64,000 nt of DNA, from the NCBI RefSeq assembly GCF_003589595.1, contig NW_020653855.1:4766308-4830307 (forward strand). The letters run 5' to 3'. This document shows positions 20,091 through 29,821 of this stretch, in pieces (the stretch's first letter is position 1; each line of letters begins with the position of its first letter). Position numbers and translations under genes: made by a program. Below the pieces are notes generated by a model that ran no database searches, had not been told where the DNA came from, and saw only the letters and a list, made by a program, of their open reading frames with translations. Origin of the DNA: Hyposmocoma kahamanoa (lineage: Eukaryota; Arthropoda; Insecta; Lepidoptera; Cosmopterigidae).

Positions 20091-20143
20091 GACAAATGTA
20101 GACCACATGAGGCATTTGCCTCCTGTGATCGTCTACATTTGTC
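20091..20143. repeat. Near-perfect 53-nt hairpin
   Basis: GACAAATGTAGAC (20091-20103) pairs with GTCTACATTTGTC (20131-20143). The inner part continues with CACA/TGTG and GAGGCA/TGCCTC around a very short loop, with one mismatch and a 3-nt bulge. It could be a small foldback element or a pre-miRNA-like stem. Sequence alone does not decide. Confidence 0.6.
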
Positions 20144-20321
20144 ATGGATGACAACTAGGGCATGCAAAAACCAAGTGATTTTGAAAACCGATTTTTTCAG
20201 TTTTTACGTTTCGGTTAACCGGTTACCCGGTTTTATCGGAAATTTTTCTATTGTCACCCAAATAATTGTTTAAAAGCGTCAGAAAACTAAAAAACATCAA
20301 GTTAGTGTTTTGTAAATATTT

Positions 20322-20812
20322 TTTTAACCGACTTCAAAAAAGGAGGAGGTTCTCAATTCGACTGTATGTTCTTTTTTTTTCCTTTTTTTTTGTATGTATG
20401 TTACGCGATAACTCCGGTATTTGTGAACCGATTTTCATGATTCTTTTTTTGTTGGAAAGGGGGTACTTGCACAGTGGTCCCATTTTATTTTGAAGAAAAT
20501 CATCCACCTCGAAGGGTGGCTGTTCACGCATGAAGATTCATTTTTATAAATAGCGCCTGACTTTAATTTAGGAGCAATTACTTTTAGCAATTATTTAGTT
20601 GATTTTGCTATTTTATATTTCTAATTCAAGGCGTTTTTCTCTCGATATACTTTGAGTAGTGTCGTAGTGAGAACCTATTTTTATTATCTCCAGTATCAAG
20701 TCCTGTATAGTGGCGAACTAGGAGATATTTCAATGAAACTTAGCAAATAGAAGTAATTCCACGTACTTATGAGGTCAGTTTTTTTAGTACTCTGTACTGA
20801 GATTATTATAGA
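20322..20812 (+). repeat. PCR-family repeat, full copy (about 490 bp)
   Basis: Starts AACCGACTTCAAAAAAGG, has the conserved TTGTTGGAAAGGGGGTAC, CCACCTCGAAGGGTGGC, GCGCCTGACTTTAATTTAGG and GGAGATATTTCAATGAAAC blocks, and ends GGTCAGTTTTTTTAGTACTC plus TGTACTGAGAT. It is one of the most complete copies. Confidence 0.8.
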
Positions 20813-21599
20813 ATTCAAATCTAATGAGATCAATAACGTGTCGAATTATAATAATAAAAAATCAACAACAATACAAATACCCTAAAATAAATATACATAT
20901 TTTAAAGAAAAGCAATTAAACATCTTCTTTTTCAGTCTGATTCTCTGTTCAAGGTGTTCCAACATCTGAGTGAGAAGTCTCATGATGCTCATCATAGCTC
21001 ATCATAGCACCCAACGGCGCAGATAGTTATTCTGGGGAATGAAAGAATTGTTGTGCCTATACCAAATGACCTAATTATACTGGGAGAGAGACGCAAAAAC
21101 TACTGTCGCTCGCCTAGCTAGCAGAGTGAAGGCGAGCACCAATGGGACATTTGGCGTGGCTTGTCACGACTTGTCGTCATTCGCGACCACTCGTACACTT
21201 CGAAGCGGTGCCGGTGTCGGTTTTTCTACACAAATCAAAGGCGCTCGCCTGCGCTTGGCCAATGGTGTACACACGTTTGTCCGCCTGCCATTACTCAGTT
21301 GGCGTCTGTCGCGGTAATACGTGCAAAAAAATCAAGATATTTTCAAGTTTTTGGAGTTCTATCAGAATGAACCTGTTACTTGGAACCTGTTATATTCATC
21401 TTACCTTGTTCTATTTTTGTAAATACTCAGCATCCACCACCTTCTTTTTTGTCTTTCATTTTTTACAATTTTATTGCGGTATATATTAACGTAATAATTA
21501 TAGTTTTTTTCAGTGCACAATGAAAACTGACTGCGGCTAACGTGTGGGCAGCTCCACAATACTCGTACAATAAATTTTCCTATACTCGCTTTGGCCTAC
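20813..21599. other. Unassigned stretch
   Basis: No element boundaries recognised. The moderately GC-rich section 21100-21330 has overlapping open frames in all three plus-strand phases, with no homology I recognise, and is treated as non-coding. Confidence 0.3.
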
Positions 21600-21609
21600 G
21601 CTCGGCCAA

Positions 21610-21810
21610 GATACCCTGGTTGCCCGGATCGGGCGAGATCTCTCCCCGCCAGGCATAGTAGCGGCTTTGTTGGCGGATCAAGAGTCCCATGAGGCAGTGG
21701 TCTTCTTCTGTGAAGCAGTGATGCTTCAGAAGGAGGTCGCCGAGCGTGATCGGGAGACGGCCTGCGCGGCTACGGGCGATCGGAGCGGAGGCTCCGTTGC
21801 CAATAAGTAA
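21610..21810 (+). pseudogene. R1-clade LINE ORF2, C-terminal 66 residues
   Basis: Reads IGRDLSPPGIVAALLADQ, ESHEAVVFFCEAVMLQKEVA and ERDRE before the stop at 21808-21810. It aligns residue by residue with the C-terminus of the 29.0-kb copy (VGQDLSLPSVVAAMLDSEES, EAVASFCAEVMSQKEAAERV). The zinc-knuckle part of the protein is not included. It is frame-intact but only a terminal fragment. A minus-strand open frame over the same bases is a shadow. Confidence 0.85.
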
Positions 21811-22028
21811 GTTTGGCAGCCGCGAGGATGATGATGGGCCGGTGTGGCCCGCCTCGTCGTGAGAAGGGGAGGGGGACAACGTAGCTTCTTTCAGGTACTG
21901 GGGGGGGTTTCGGTGCGCAAAATCGATCCCGGATTCCTCCCACTAGAGCATCCGAGAAGGCCACCGTGAGGTTTTAGCCGGTAGAAGTCCAAGGATACCT
22001 CCTAGGATTTCCCCACGAAAAAAAGAAG
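21610..22028 (+). mobile_element. 5'-truncated R1-clade LINE 3' end (10-bp TSD)
   Basis: The 419-bp insert is flanked by GCTCGGCCAA at 21600-21609 and 22029-22038. It holds the last 66 codons of the LINE ORF2 (21610-21810), then a GC-rich 3' UTR and a short A-rich tail. The UTR pattern (GTTTTAGCCGGTAGAAGTCC, then CCTAGGATTTCCCC before the A run) parallels the R1-clade insert at 29.5-29.8 kb. Confidence 0.85.
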
Positions 22029-22038
22029 GCTCGGCCAA

Positions 22039-22580
22039 TATGTAGACAGTAGCACAAGCCGTGTATGTCAATTTATCTACGCTCGCGTTAGGCTAAACTC
22101 GGCCAACATGTATTGCGGGCTTTACACCGATTGGCAAATGCTTTTACCACGATGGCAAGCATTATAATGAATGCCATCTATGCGATAAGAAGAAGAATGA
22201 ATTGTGTTTTGAACGCAGCTTAACAGTTTAACTCTCAAGATAATGCAGACAATTGGTTTCCTAATTTAATTTAAACAGAAATCATAATATATATAATCTG
22301 GGATATTATTAAATATATAATCTCTGAGATTACAATACTTTTAGATTGGAGCAAAACAAGTAGTATAATTTGCAAAGTTGTTAACGCCACATGGAGCCAT
22401 GATATAAATTAGTTTTATAACTTGTACTTAAAGTTAACTGCCATTAGTTGTAGCTTGTAAATTAGATTTACAAGTTAAAAGTAGACCACATCGACAGATA
22501 TAGAAAGTTTATTTATGTACTTCCCGATGTAGTGGAATTGACATACTTACAGCATTTTGTATCTCGACCTTCTCTCTGCT
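22039..22580. other. Unassigned stretch
   Basis: Target DNA of the R1-clade insertion plus AT-rich sequence. ACTCGGCCAA recurs near 22095, so the target itself may be a minor repeat. No coding homology. Confidence 0.3.
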
Positions 22581-22585
22581 AGATT

Positions 22586-22890
22586 TAGTAGCAGTAGAGC
22601 TCCTTGTGAAAGGGTTGGTACAGGGAAGTACTGACTCTTTACCTATTTCTGCCGCCAAGCATTAATGTCAGAATTACTGTTATGGTTTTGAAAGGTATGG
22701 GTGCTGGTGAAATTATCGGCACATGGGACTAGTCAACTTACGTCTTAGAGTGACAGGCGCAGTGGCAGTGCCACTCAGATTTTTGCGATTTAAGTCTCTG
22801 AGGATACTGCAACTGTTATGAACAGGCATGTAGCTTACCATCAGGCGCACGACTTGTTCGTCCCGTCCCTGGATATTATAAAAAAAGTGT
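22586..22890 (+). repeat. S-family repeat, near-full copy
   Basis: From AGTAGCAGTAGAGCTCCTTG to GGATATTATAAAAAAAGTG with all family blocks in order, including GGGTGCTGGTGAAATTATCGG and CATCAGGCGCACGACTTG. Confidence 0.75.
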
Positions 22891-22959
22891 TTTTTTCTTG
22901 GAAGCCATGACAAAGAGAAATATTTTTGGAAAAAAAGAATGCAAGACAATCACACCAAA

Positions 22960-23165
22960 CTTCTGATCTCAAATTAGGGACATTCCTGTACTATGAGTAC
23001 CAAAATCACGATAACTCTGAGGGTCATATCCAGAATATCCAGACCAGATCTAACCCAAAAATGTTCGTTTCCTCAATTGGTCAAAATCGGGAATCGAACC
23101 TGGAACGTCCTCATCAAGCGCCCATAGTACGAAAGGCTGTGTGTCACCGAAGAGCATAAGCACAC
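22960..23165 (-). repeat. U-family SINE-like repeat, copy 2
   Basis: Minus-strand copy with TACTATGAGTACCAAAATC, GTTCGTTTCCTCAATTGG and GGGAATCGAACCTGGAACG. The reverse complement of the last (GGTTCGATTCCC) matches a pol III B box, which supports a tRNA origin. Confidence 0.6.
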
Positions 23166-23229
23166 CCCGTAATCCAGATCAGGCCATGCGCAGAGCCCAG
23201 CTCGTTTACAGATATAGTTCAAATTTGTA

Positions 23230-23560
23230 GTTTCAAAATGTGACAGTTTGCGAGATGTTTTCAAGGGTTTTGTATAGTTCAAGAAGGTTATCGATGAGGA
23301 TTATTCTAGCGATAAAAAAATGTAGGCAATCGAAAAATATATGATGCAAGGATTGGTTGGAGTAGTTACAGTGAGCGCACGAAGGGAAGGAGATCTTGTG
23401 CATTCTATGCAGGGTTCATTGAAACGTCCATGACCAAGACGTAATCTGCAAATAGTTGTATAGAACTTTCTATATTTTTTTTTCCTGACGGAGTAAAATG
23501 ACGTTTGCAGGGTTGCCATTAGTCGTGTAGTTATTGTAGACAGTTTTATCAATAGACTGT
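23230..23560 (-). pseudogene. I/jockey-type LINE C-terminus, frameshifted
   Basis: Minus strand: FYTTICRLRLGHGRFNE in one frame, then HCNYSNQSLHHIFFDCLHF in another, ending at a stop near 23233. The combination RLRLGHG...CxHC-like...HIFFDC is the C-terminal zinc motif found after RT (and RNase H) in jockey/I-related LINEs. The frames break near 23400, so the copy is dead. No tail was resolved. Confidence 0.75.
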
Positions 23561-23842
23561 GAAAAATTTTGCGAAAACGTATAAATTATATTTATTCCTC
23601 AAAAGTATACAAATTCAGTTATCGAGAAATACAATATATCATAAATTTCGTTACATAGAATACGTGTTGACAAAATATTCAAATAAAGGTATATAGGTAA
23701 TAAAATTTCGTGTTTTAGTATACCTAATAAGAAAAAAAAAAACAAGGAAACAAAAACAAGCATATCAATTGTCACGGTGACACTATAATAGTAATTGGAA
23801 ATAGAAATAAAAATATAAATAAAAAACTGCGAGAAATTGTTA

Positions 23843-24037
23843 AAGCCGGATTTACATTTGTCTAACGTATCATGTCGTGACGTGTCAAAACGGTGTCGGT
23901 TTCATACTATTGATATAATTAGATTTATATTGGTGTGTCGCAATCTGACGTGACGTCTTGTGCTGTGTGTATGAAACCGATGCCATTCTGACGCGCCACG
24001 ACACGATACGTCAAATAAATGTAAATCCGGCTTAATG
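23843..24037 (+). mobile_element. Palindromic MITE AAGCCGG, intact copy (about 190 bp)
   Basis: The two halves are mutual inverted complements. AAGCCGGATTTACATTTG begins the left arm and CAAATAAATGTAAATCCGG with CTTAAT ends the right. CATGTCGTGACGTGTCA faces TGACGCGCCACGACACG, and CGGTTTCATAC faces GTATGAAACCG. There is no coding content. The target duplication is ambiguous because TTA/TAA words overlap the ends. This copy shows what the split copy at 11.2/13.1 kb looked like before the LINE insertion. Confidence 0.8.
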
Positions 24038-24079
24038 ATGTGATTTTAATTACATTTTGAATCATTGGAATGGCTGTAT

Positions 24080-24546
24080 CATTGAATATATAACCAGAAA
24101 TAAAGACGACATGTCATTTAATTTGTTTGAAAATTCTGCCATATCATTACTGTGACAACTGCGCTCCGATTGACTAGCCCGAGTTCGAAACAATTGACGG
24201 GTGTCGTCAATTGTTTCAATTCAAATCGACCAGTTAACTTGAGCTTTGCTATAATGGATGTAAATTGCAAAATTACATATTTAATATTTAATTACCGATG
24301 AAATGTGATTCCGTTTGTTTTGTAATTAGATGTTTTGCTGTTTTCTCCACAGCACCGAATAGAACATCACGGCATTGTTAGAAATATTATCTTTATAATA
24401 TACGGAGACGTCCGCACAGGTCAGTAGTTGGCCTGTCTATATTTCAGTGCAAACAAGAGTTGATATTTATAAGAGCTGTATCGCTAATGTGTTACCAGGA
24501 ACACATGGCCCTTATTTCGTCTCTATTTCTGGTTATATACTCGATG
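24080..24546 (+). mobile_element. MITE family CATCGAG, copy 1 (467 bp, 8-bp TSD)
   Basis: The right end reads GGTTATATACTCGATG, the inverse of the left-end consensus CATCGAGTATATAACCAG (this copy's left end is CATTGAATATATAACCAG). The flanking 8-bp duplication GGCTGTAT is perfect (24072-24079 and 24547-24554). The interior is AT-rich and non-coding, with an inner CAATTGACG(G/A)(G/A)TGTCGTCAATTG hairpin near 24190-24215. Confidence 0.88.
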
Positions 24547-24554
24547 GGCTGTAT

Positions 24555-25048
24555 ATCCTTAATATCTTCCGGTAATTTGTTGTATATTTGAGCTCTTTAC
24601 ATTATGTTTTCTTTCCATTCTATCAAATATTGTCATTAGCACGCCTGGTTATACATTTTTAAATATATGTATAGTTTTTTAGTAAAATTTACTTGCTAGT
24701 TAACACTTTTATTTAAAATTTGTTTAATCAATATGCAGGTGTGTTATTTATTTGAGGGAACAGTCGTTAATTTTGTGTTCCGGTGTAAGGTCACGGTTGG
24801 GCAGCGTCACATATCATTAAAGTACTTTGCAGTTGTGTGCAGCTTTCCTAAGAATGTTTTGCTTCACCGAAAAGCTCATGGTACATTTCAAATTAAATTT
24901 GGGAAAACTTAGTGAACCCAAGACCCTGTGCTTTAGAGGCGGTAGTCGAACTATTAGCTCTATACGGCTTGTTTGGAAAAAGAAATAAATGCAATTTACA
25001 ACCAAAAAGAAAAAACTACTTCTTTTTTTGTAAAATAATATTTACCTA
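24555..25048. other. Unassigned AT-rich stretch
   Basis: No coding homology or repeat boundary recognised. Confidence 0.3.
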
Positions 25049-25049
25049 T

Positions 25050-25503
25050 TTTTAACCGACTTCAAAAAAGGAGGAGGTTCTCAATTCGTCTGTATGTTCT
25101 TTTTTTTTGTATGTACATATGTTACGAGATAACTCCGTTATTTGTGAACCGATTTTCATGATTCTTTTTTTGTTGGAAAGGGGGTACTTCCATAGTGGTC
25201 CCATTTCATTTTGAAGAAAAGCATCCACCTCGAAGGGTGGCTGTTCACGCATGAAGATTCATTTTTATAAGTAGCGCCTAACTTTAATTTAGGAGCAATT
25301 ACTTTAATGGTTGATTTTGCTATTTCTCCAATTCAAGGCGTTTTTCTTTCAATATACTTTGAGTAGTGAGAACCGATTTTTGTTATCTCCAATGTCAAGT
25401 CCTGTATAATGGCGAACTAGGGGATATTTCAATAAAACTTAGCAAATAGACGTAATTCCACGTACTCTTGAGGTCGGTTTTTTTAGTACTCTGTACTGAT
25501 TTA
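25050..25503 (+). repeat. PCR-family repeat, full copy (about 455 bp)
   Basis: AACCGACTTCAAAAAAGG start, TTGTTGGAAAGGGGGTACTT, CCACCTCGAAGGGTGGCTG, CAAGGCGTTTTTCTTTC and a GGTCGGTTTTTTTAGTACTC end. The open frame read through it on the minus strand recurs in sister copies only because the repeat recurs. Confidence 0.8.
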
Positions 25504-25617
25504 AACTCCACTCGTTTATTGATGAAAAACGATTGTAGCTTAGTAGGAGAAAGGTTGCTTCATAATTGGTAAAAGAATCCGAATCCGCCCAAGTGGCTCA
25601 TACCTATGGCTTAAGTT

Positions 25618-25925
25618 TTTTTTATAATATCAAATGACGGGACGAACAAATCGTGCACCTGATGATAAGCAACACGCCTGTCCATAACAGTTGCAGTGCC
25701 ACTCAGAGCTTTATATGGCAAAGATCTGAGGGGCACTGCCACTGCGTCTGTCATCCTGAGACATAAATTGACAAGTCTCATGTGCCTGTAATTTCACCAG
25801 CACCTTTACCCTTCAAAACCGGATTGCAGTAATACTGACATTACTGCTTGGCGGGAAAATAGTACTGCAAGGTGGCAGTACTTACCTGAACGAACTCTTT
25901 CTCAAGGAGCTCTACTGCTTCTTCA
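25618..25925 (-). repeat. S-family repeat, reverse copy, near full
   Basis: From TTTTTTTATAATATCAAATGACGG, through CTGATGATAAGCAACACGCC, GAGGGGCACTGCCACTGCG and CATGTGCCTGTAATTTCACC, to AAGGAGCTCTACTGCTTC. Confidence 0.75.
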
Positions 25926-25929
25926 CCTT

Positions 25930-26461
25930 ACCTTAATCACGTTACGTAGAAGAGTATGATGGAACCATCGTCGTGATGAAACCTGCACATTAAAGAAGAA
26001 AACCTAATAGGAGAACCGTGTTCAGCAGTAGGAATTAAAGAATTAAGTTTGAAATTTTTCAGAAAATTACCCAACAGTATCACAGACAGACACAAGCCTT
26101 CGAATTTATAACTCCCTTTTTTTAACATCGGAGGTTAAAAACAGTACACGTTAATGCAATTATTTTCAAGGTAAAATAAACCATTCCATTAAATTACACA
26201 ACTTTAGACACGCACATGAATATGGTTATGTTTTCGTCGTTTGTTTACTTATTCAGGGTGTTTAAATAGAAATATATAGGTAAAAGTGCTTATACACGTT
26301 GACTGTTAGCAGCGATACAAACGCGCGTTCGTGAAACCCGTGATTGCATCGCTCCACAATAAAAGCTTAAATATTAGAAACTAAAACTAGTTCCCCTTTT
26401 ATATGTCAATGATAATGCGTTGGGCAAGGTAGCTGCCCACCATAGGGTTTCCCAAACAGTC
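25930..26461. other. Unassigned stretch
   Basis: No gene. Near 26290-26350 the words GCGATACAAACGCGCG and GTGATTGCATCGC resemble the GATGCAATCGC cluster at 46.1-46.3 kb. Near 26405-26450 AATGCGTTGGGCAAGGTAGC recurs in reverse complement near 57.51 kb. Confidence 0.35.
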
Positions 26462-26983
26462 TATGAAATTACATTTATGAAAATGTAATTTATGTTAAAA
26501 GGAATAGTAATTTAAAAAAAAGAAAAATGTAGTGACAGACATAACATTAATACGAGGAATAAAACATAAACTAGCTTTTCTTGATAGTCGTCTTCGTCAA
26601 AGTCAAAAAATCATTTAAGGGGCAATGTATACGCTTCTATAACAAGATTCCGGTTGATATACAAAAGTTGCCTTTCACGAGGTTTAAAACTATAGTGAAA
26701 CAAAACCTTTATACTAAAGGTTATTATACAACTTCTGCGTAGTTGGATGACAAAAATCCGTGGTAGTAACCCGTTTAGCTCATGGAGGTAGCTTCGATCC
26801 CTGATGTTTCAAATTAAAAAAAAAATTGTAAATGTTATTTACAAAGAGCAACTCATTCTTCTCAGGGGAATCTGCCTTACGAATGAGCTGTAGAGTTTAA
26901 CTATTGTGACGATTTCAAGTGTAATAATGCTTACCTATGAAATAAAGATTATTTTGAATTTGAATTTGAATTTGAATTTGAGT
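26462..26983 (+). mobile_element. 5'-truncated jockey/CR1-type LINE with GAATTT tail
   Basis: 3' end of the LINE family also found at 5360-5795. A coding tail runs 26635-26742 (FYNKIPVDIQKLPFTRF, then KTIVKQNLYTKGYY, stop). A UTR of about 200 bp follows, ending in GAATTT repeats (26953-26982). FYNKIPxxI and the ending KGYY before a stop are characteristic of the extreme C-terminus of jockey/CR1-type RTs. Confidence 0.75.
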
Positions 26984-26999
26984 CTTTAATTTTTTGGAT

Positions 27000-27240
27000 G
27001 AAATTCTGTACAGATGAAGGACACCGGGACCCCACGGGCCAAGCTTCCAGCCAGGCTTCGACTCCAAAGGCAGTAAATAGGTAGTCGGAGCTGAGGTCCT
27101 GTACTTATTACTTTTTATTCTTTCCGCCAGCTCAGCTGCGGAGCCTGCCTTCTTGCTGGTATGCAGGAGATGGGATGAGGCATCGAGTATATAACCAGAA
27201 ATAGAGACGAAATAAGGGCCATCTGTGTTATGTCGTGCTA
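27000..27240 (+). repeat. Dispersed repeat V plus one end of the CATCGAG MITE
   Basis: 27000-27120 (GATGAAATTCTGTACAGATG, ACTCCAAAGGCAGTAAATAGG, TATTCTTTCCGCCAGC) is shared with 50800-50935. At 27182-27230 the sequence CATCGAGTATATAACCAGA with AATAGAGACGAA is the CATCGAG MITE terminus. Its second end is not found nearby, so this is a broken copy. Confidence 0.55.
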
Positions 27241-27880
27241 CTGATGAAGAGGTTGTAAGCCGCTAATGTGCCGTGACCAGGCAATAAAATAGAGTACTCC
27301 CGCCCACATAATTGATTTCATAAATAAAGTCGACAGAAAAAACGAAAGGAAGGTAGAAAAGGGTATTTACAAAACTGATACAACGCTACAAAACACTACG
27401 TACTTAAGTACTAAAAACGTGAGACAGACTTACCCCGAAAGGGCCGAGTTATACAATATTACTAAGTTAGATTGGTATTAAAATTGGCACTTGATTTAGG
27501 CTGGGAACTAGTAAAAGGATTAACATTAGACGAGCAGCACTGCTCGCTTCAGGATTTGAGTAGAGAGTGGCGACGGAACGAAACAAAATCAAAATACCGA
27601 GGAAAAGGAATTAAAGAACGATTTAAAATTTGAAAACAAGTGGCCAGGAACCGGAGAAAAGCTTCATATTAATAAAATAAAGCTTCAAATAGTTTCATTC
27701 CTACGGAGAAAAGCTGATAGAAAAAAGCTGATAGAAGAAAGGCGAAATGATGATTGACGGATATCATATCGTCACACTGGTGTGGTAATCAGACACATTA
27801 TTACACACATACGAACAGGCACACGCCCACGCGCGAATTATATTTGGTGGTGACTCGCACATGGTGTCACTAAAATCCCG
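27241..27880. other. Unassigned stretch
   Basis: No coding homology. A direct repeat GAAAAAAGCTGATAGAA occurs near 27719-27740. Confidence 0.3.
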
Positions 27881-27969
27881 GGTTCGATTATTGGTCCCAT
27901 TTAAATTTGACGAAAATATTCCACCTTTAAGGGTGGTAAACTAGGGGATGAATTCAGTTTCACGCACTT
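27881..27969 (+). repeat. PCR-family repeat, short internal fragment
   Basis: GGTCCCATTTAAATTTGACG, AATATTCCACCTTTAAGGG and AACTAGGGGATGAATTC are internal family words. It is truncated on both sides. Confidence 0.5.
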
Positions 27970-28212
27970 TCCATAACAGTTGCAGTGCCACTCAGAGTTT
28001 TAAACCACAAAGATCTGAGAAGCACTGCCACTGCGCCCGCGTGCTGGTGAAACTAGACACATGGGACTTGTCAACTTATGTCTCATGGCAGTGCCTCTAA
28101 AATCTTTGCGATTTAAAGCTCTGAGTGGCACTGCAAGTGTTAAGGACAGGCGTGTCGCTTACCACCAGGCGTTCACGACTTGTTCGTCCCATCACGTGGT
28201 ATTATAAAAAAA
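27970..28212. repeat. Two S-family fragments fused head to head
   Basis: 27970-28040 is in reverse orientation (CCATAACAGTTGCAGTGCC, AGCACTGCCACTGCGCCCG). 28041-28212 is in forward orientation (GTGCTGGTGAAACTAGAC, CAGGCGTGTCGCTTACC, A-rich end). Both contain the same CACTG(C/A)... block, so the junction is an inverted fusion inside the family. Confidence 0.65.
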
Positions 28213-28445
28213 ACTCCAAAAATATTATAAGTAAGATTTGTTTTAATTCATCTTTAAATTTGTAAAGGCTTGCTTATATACAACGTCCTGTACAAGAGTT
28301 GATGTGTTTGTAGGTTTGTTTGTAAATGTTTTGTTTATAAAGGCATTAACAGGGCAATTTAGCCACCAAGTCAATATTAGTTCTACGCCGCGGCGGTATT
28401 CGCATGTCTACAAACGTGTTGTTTGCAACTTGTTATTATTATACG
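28213..28445. other. Unassigned stretch
   Basis: AT-rich sequence with no recognised element. Confidence 0.3.
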
Positions 28446-28690
28446 TCTGTGTTGAATAAATGTAGATGACTCTTTTGACGACCTGGGATGCGAAGGTCCG
28501 GGGTTCGATTCCCGGTAGGACCAATTTGGGAAACGAACTTTTCTAGATGGTTCTGGTCCGGGTGTTCTGGGAATTGCCCCAGAGTGAATTCCGTTGATCT
28601 GGTACTGTTACTACAAGGAATTCACTCGTTTGAGTCCTGGTAATTGGTGCTAGACACCCGGGCCAATATTATTATGGTCTAAAAGATTAA
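28446..28690 (+). repeat. U-family tRNA-like SINE, forward copy
   Basis: Contains GGGGTTCGATTCCCGGTAGG, a strong pol III B box with its flanking T-stem, then TTTGGGAAACGAACTTTTC, GGGTGTTCTGGGAATTGCCC and GGTGCTAGACACCCGGGCC. The A box is not well resolved. The reverse copies are at 8.74, 22.96 and 49.68 kb. Confidence 0.65.
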
Positions 28691-28833
28691 TTTAGAATGT
28701 TTAAATAGGAGAGGCGGTATTCCCAGACAATGGCACAGTTGGCTGGGGTCAGGGACTCAGGTTCAAAAACCAGCGAACAATACGTGACGTATTAAGTAGG
28801 ACCGACTGCTGCATTTTTTATTGTTGTTATTAT

Positions 28834-29047
28834 TATTATTAATAATAATAATAATAACGCACACACTCAACATAGCCCCGCACTAGGGAAACCCTGTGTC
28901 TCGGGTACCATGGACACACACATAGACAACCACAAATTACACCCAAACTCACGAGAGAAATAAATGTAGGCCATACAAATATTTCTCCCGGCCCGGGAAT
29001 CGAAACTGGGGCCTCTGCGTGGCAGTCCGGCATGGTAACCGTTCGGC
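28834..29047 (-). repeat. SINE1, main part of a copy split by an R1-clade LINE
   Basis: Reverse copy. The ATT-type tail (28834-28858), the CACACACTCAACATAGCCCC block, the GGGAATCGAAAC B-box complement and the ATGGTAACCGTTCGG part are present. The SINE 5' end resumes after 29821 at CACGGAGACAGTTAA. ATGGTAACCGTTCGGC is duplicated on both sides of the insert. Confidence 0.85.
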
Positions 29048-29499
29048 GTACCATAGAGGCGATCCGCCCTGTCCTCGCAGAGTGGGAAAACCGGTCCCAC
29101 GGGCCACTGTCGTACCACCTTGTGCAAGTGCTGACCGGGCACGGCTGCTTCGGTCACTACCTGCACAAGGTGGCGAGGAGGGAACCGTCCCCGTCGTGCC
29201 ACGAGTGCGGCGCTGCGGATGACACCGCGCAGCACACCCTAGAGGTGTGTAGCCGGTGGGATGAGCAGTGCCGCACTCTGACGGGGACTGTAGGGCAGGA
29301 CCTCTCGCTGCCGAGTGTGGTTGCCGCCATGCTCGATAGCGAGGAGTCCTGGGAGGCGGTGGCCTCCTTTTGCGCAGAGGTTATGTCGCAAAAGGAGGCC
29401 GCGGAGCGGGTGCGCGAGGACGCGGCAGACGCGCACCCGCTCCGGCGCAGACGTACGGGGAGATGGCGAAGGCAGTTCGCTGCTCGCCTGATCCCCTAG
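29048..29499 (+). pseudogene. R1-clade LINE ORF2, C-terminal 150 residues
   Basis: Open to the stop at 29497-29499. It contains PLSYHLVQVLTGHGCFGHYL and a zinc-knuckle-like motif C-x2-C-x8-H-x4-C (CHECGAADDTAQHTLEVC, about 29198-29251), followed by WDEQCRTLTGTVG and FCAEVMSQKEAAERVRE. This C-terminal cysteine-histidine motif after the RT is characteristic of R1-clade elements. The first codons of the apparent open frame (from 29032) belong to the SINE target, so that ATG is not real. Confidence 0.88.
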
Positions 29500-29821
29500 T
29501 GAGACCAGCGGGCTCTGGACAGGGACTCCGGAGTCTGCATTGCACGGCCTCACTCGTCTGGGGGGCGGGTCGGAGGACAACCGACTCGCCCCTCCGTTGG
29601 CGCGGGAGCCCTGGCGTAAGCTAGGGCGGCCGGGCGGCGTCGTGGTGAATGTTCACTGATCCCACGGCGCCGACTTAACCGGCGAGAGGGAAACCCGGGG
29701 GGGTTTTAGTGGGGTAGGCCCTCCAGCCTGGAGGGAGAGTCCCCACATAACCCCTGAGTCTCCCTGGGCTCAGGGGTATCCATAAAGATTTCCCCCGACA
29801 AAAAAAAAAAAAAAAAAAAAA
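29048..29821 (+). mobile_element. 5'-truncated R1-clade LINE (16-bp TSD, poly(A))
   Basis: The 774-bp GC-rich insert lies inside SINE1 and is flanked by ATGGTAACCGTTCGGC (29032-29047 and 29822-29837). It contains the end of ORF2, a 3' UTR of about 300 bp (GGTTTTAGTGGGGTAGGCCC) and a poly(A) tail of about 23 A. The target duplication, A tail and 5' truncation are the signature of target-primed reverse transcription. The poly(A) and GC-rich coding suggest a younger insertion than its SINE host. Confidence 0.9.

Noticed and set aside
21126..21489. Overlapping open frames in a GC-richer segment upstream of the R1-clade fragment
   Set aside because: All three plus-strand phases are open over the same bases, with no homology in any of them and no clear repeat assignment.
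29370..29624. GC-rich open frames in several phases over the R1-clade fragment
   Set aside because: Only the 29048-29499 frame has R1-clade homology. The others are shadows of its high GC content.
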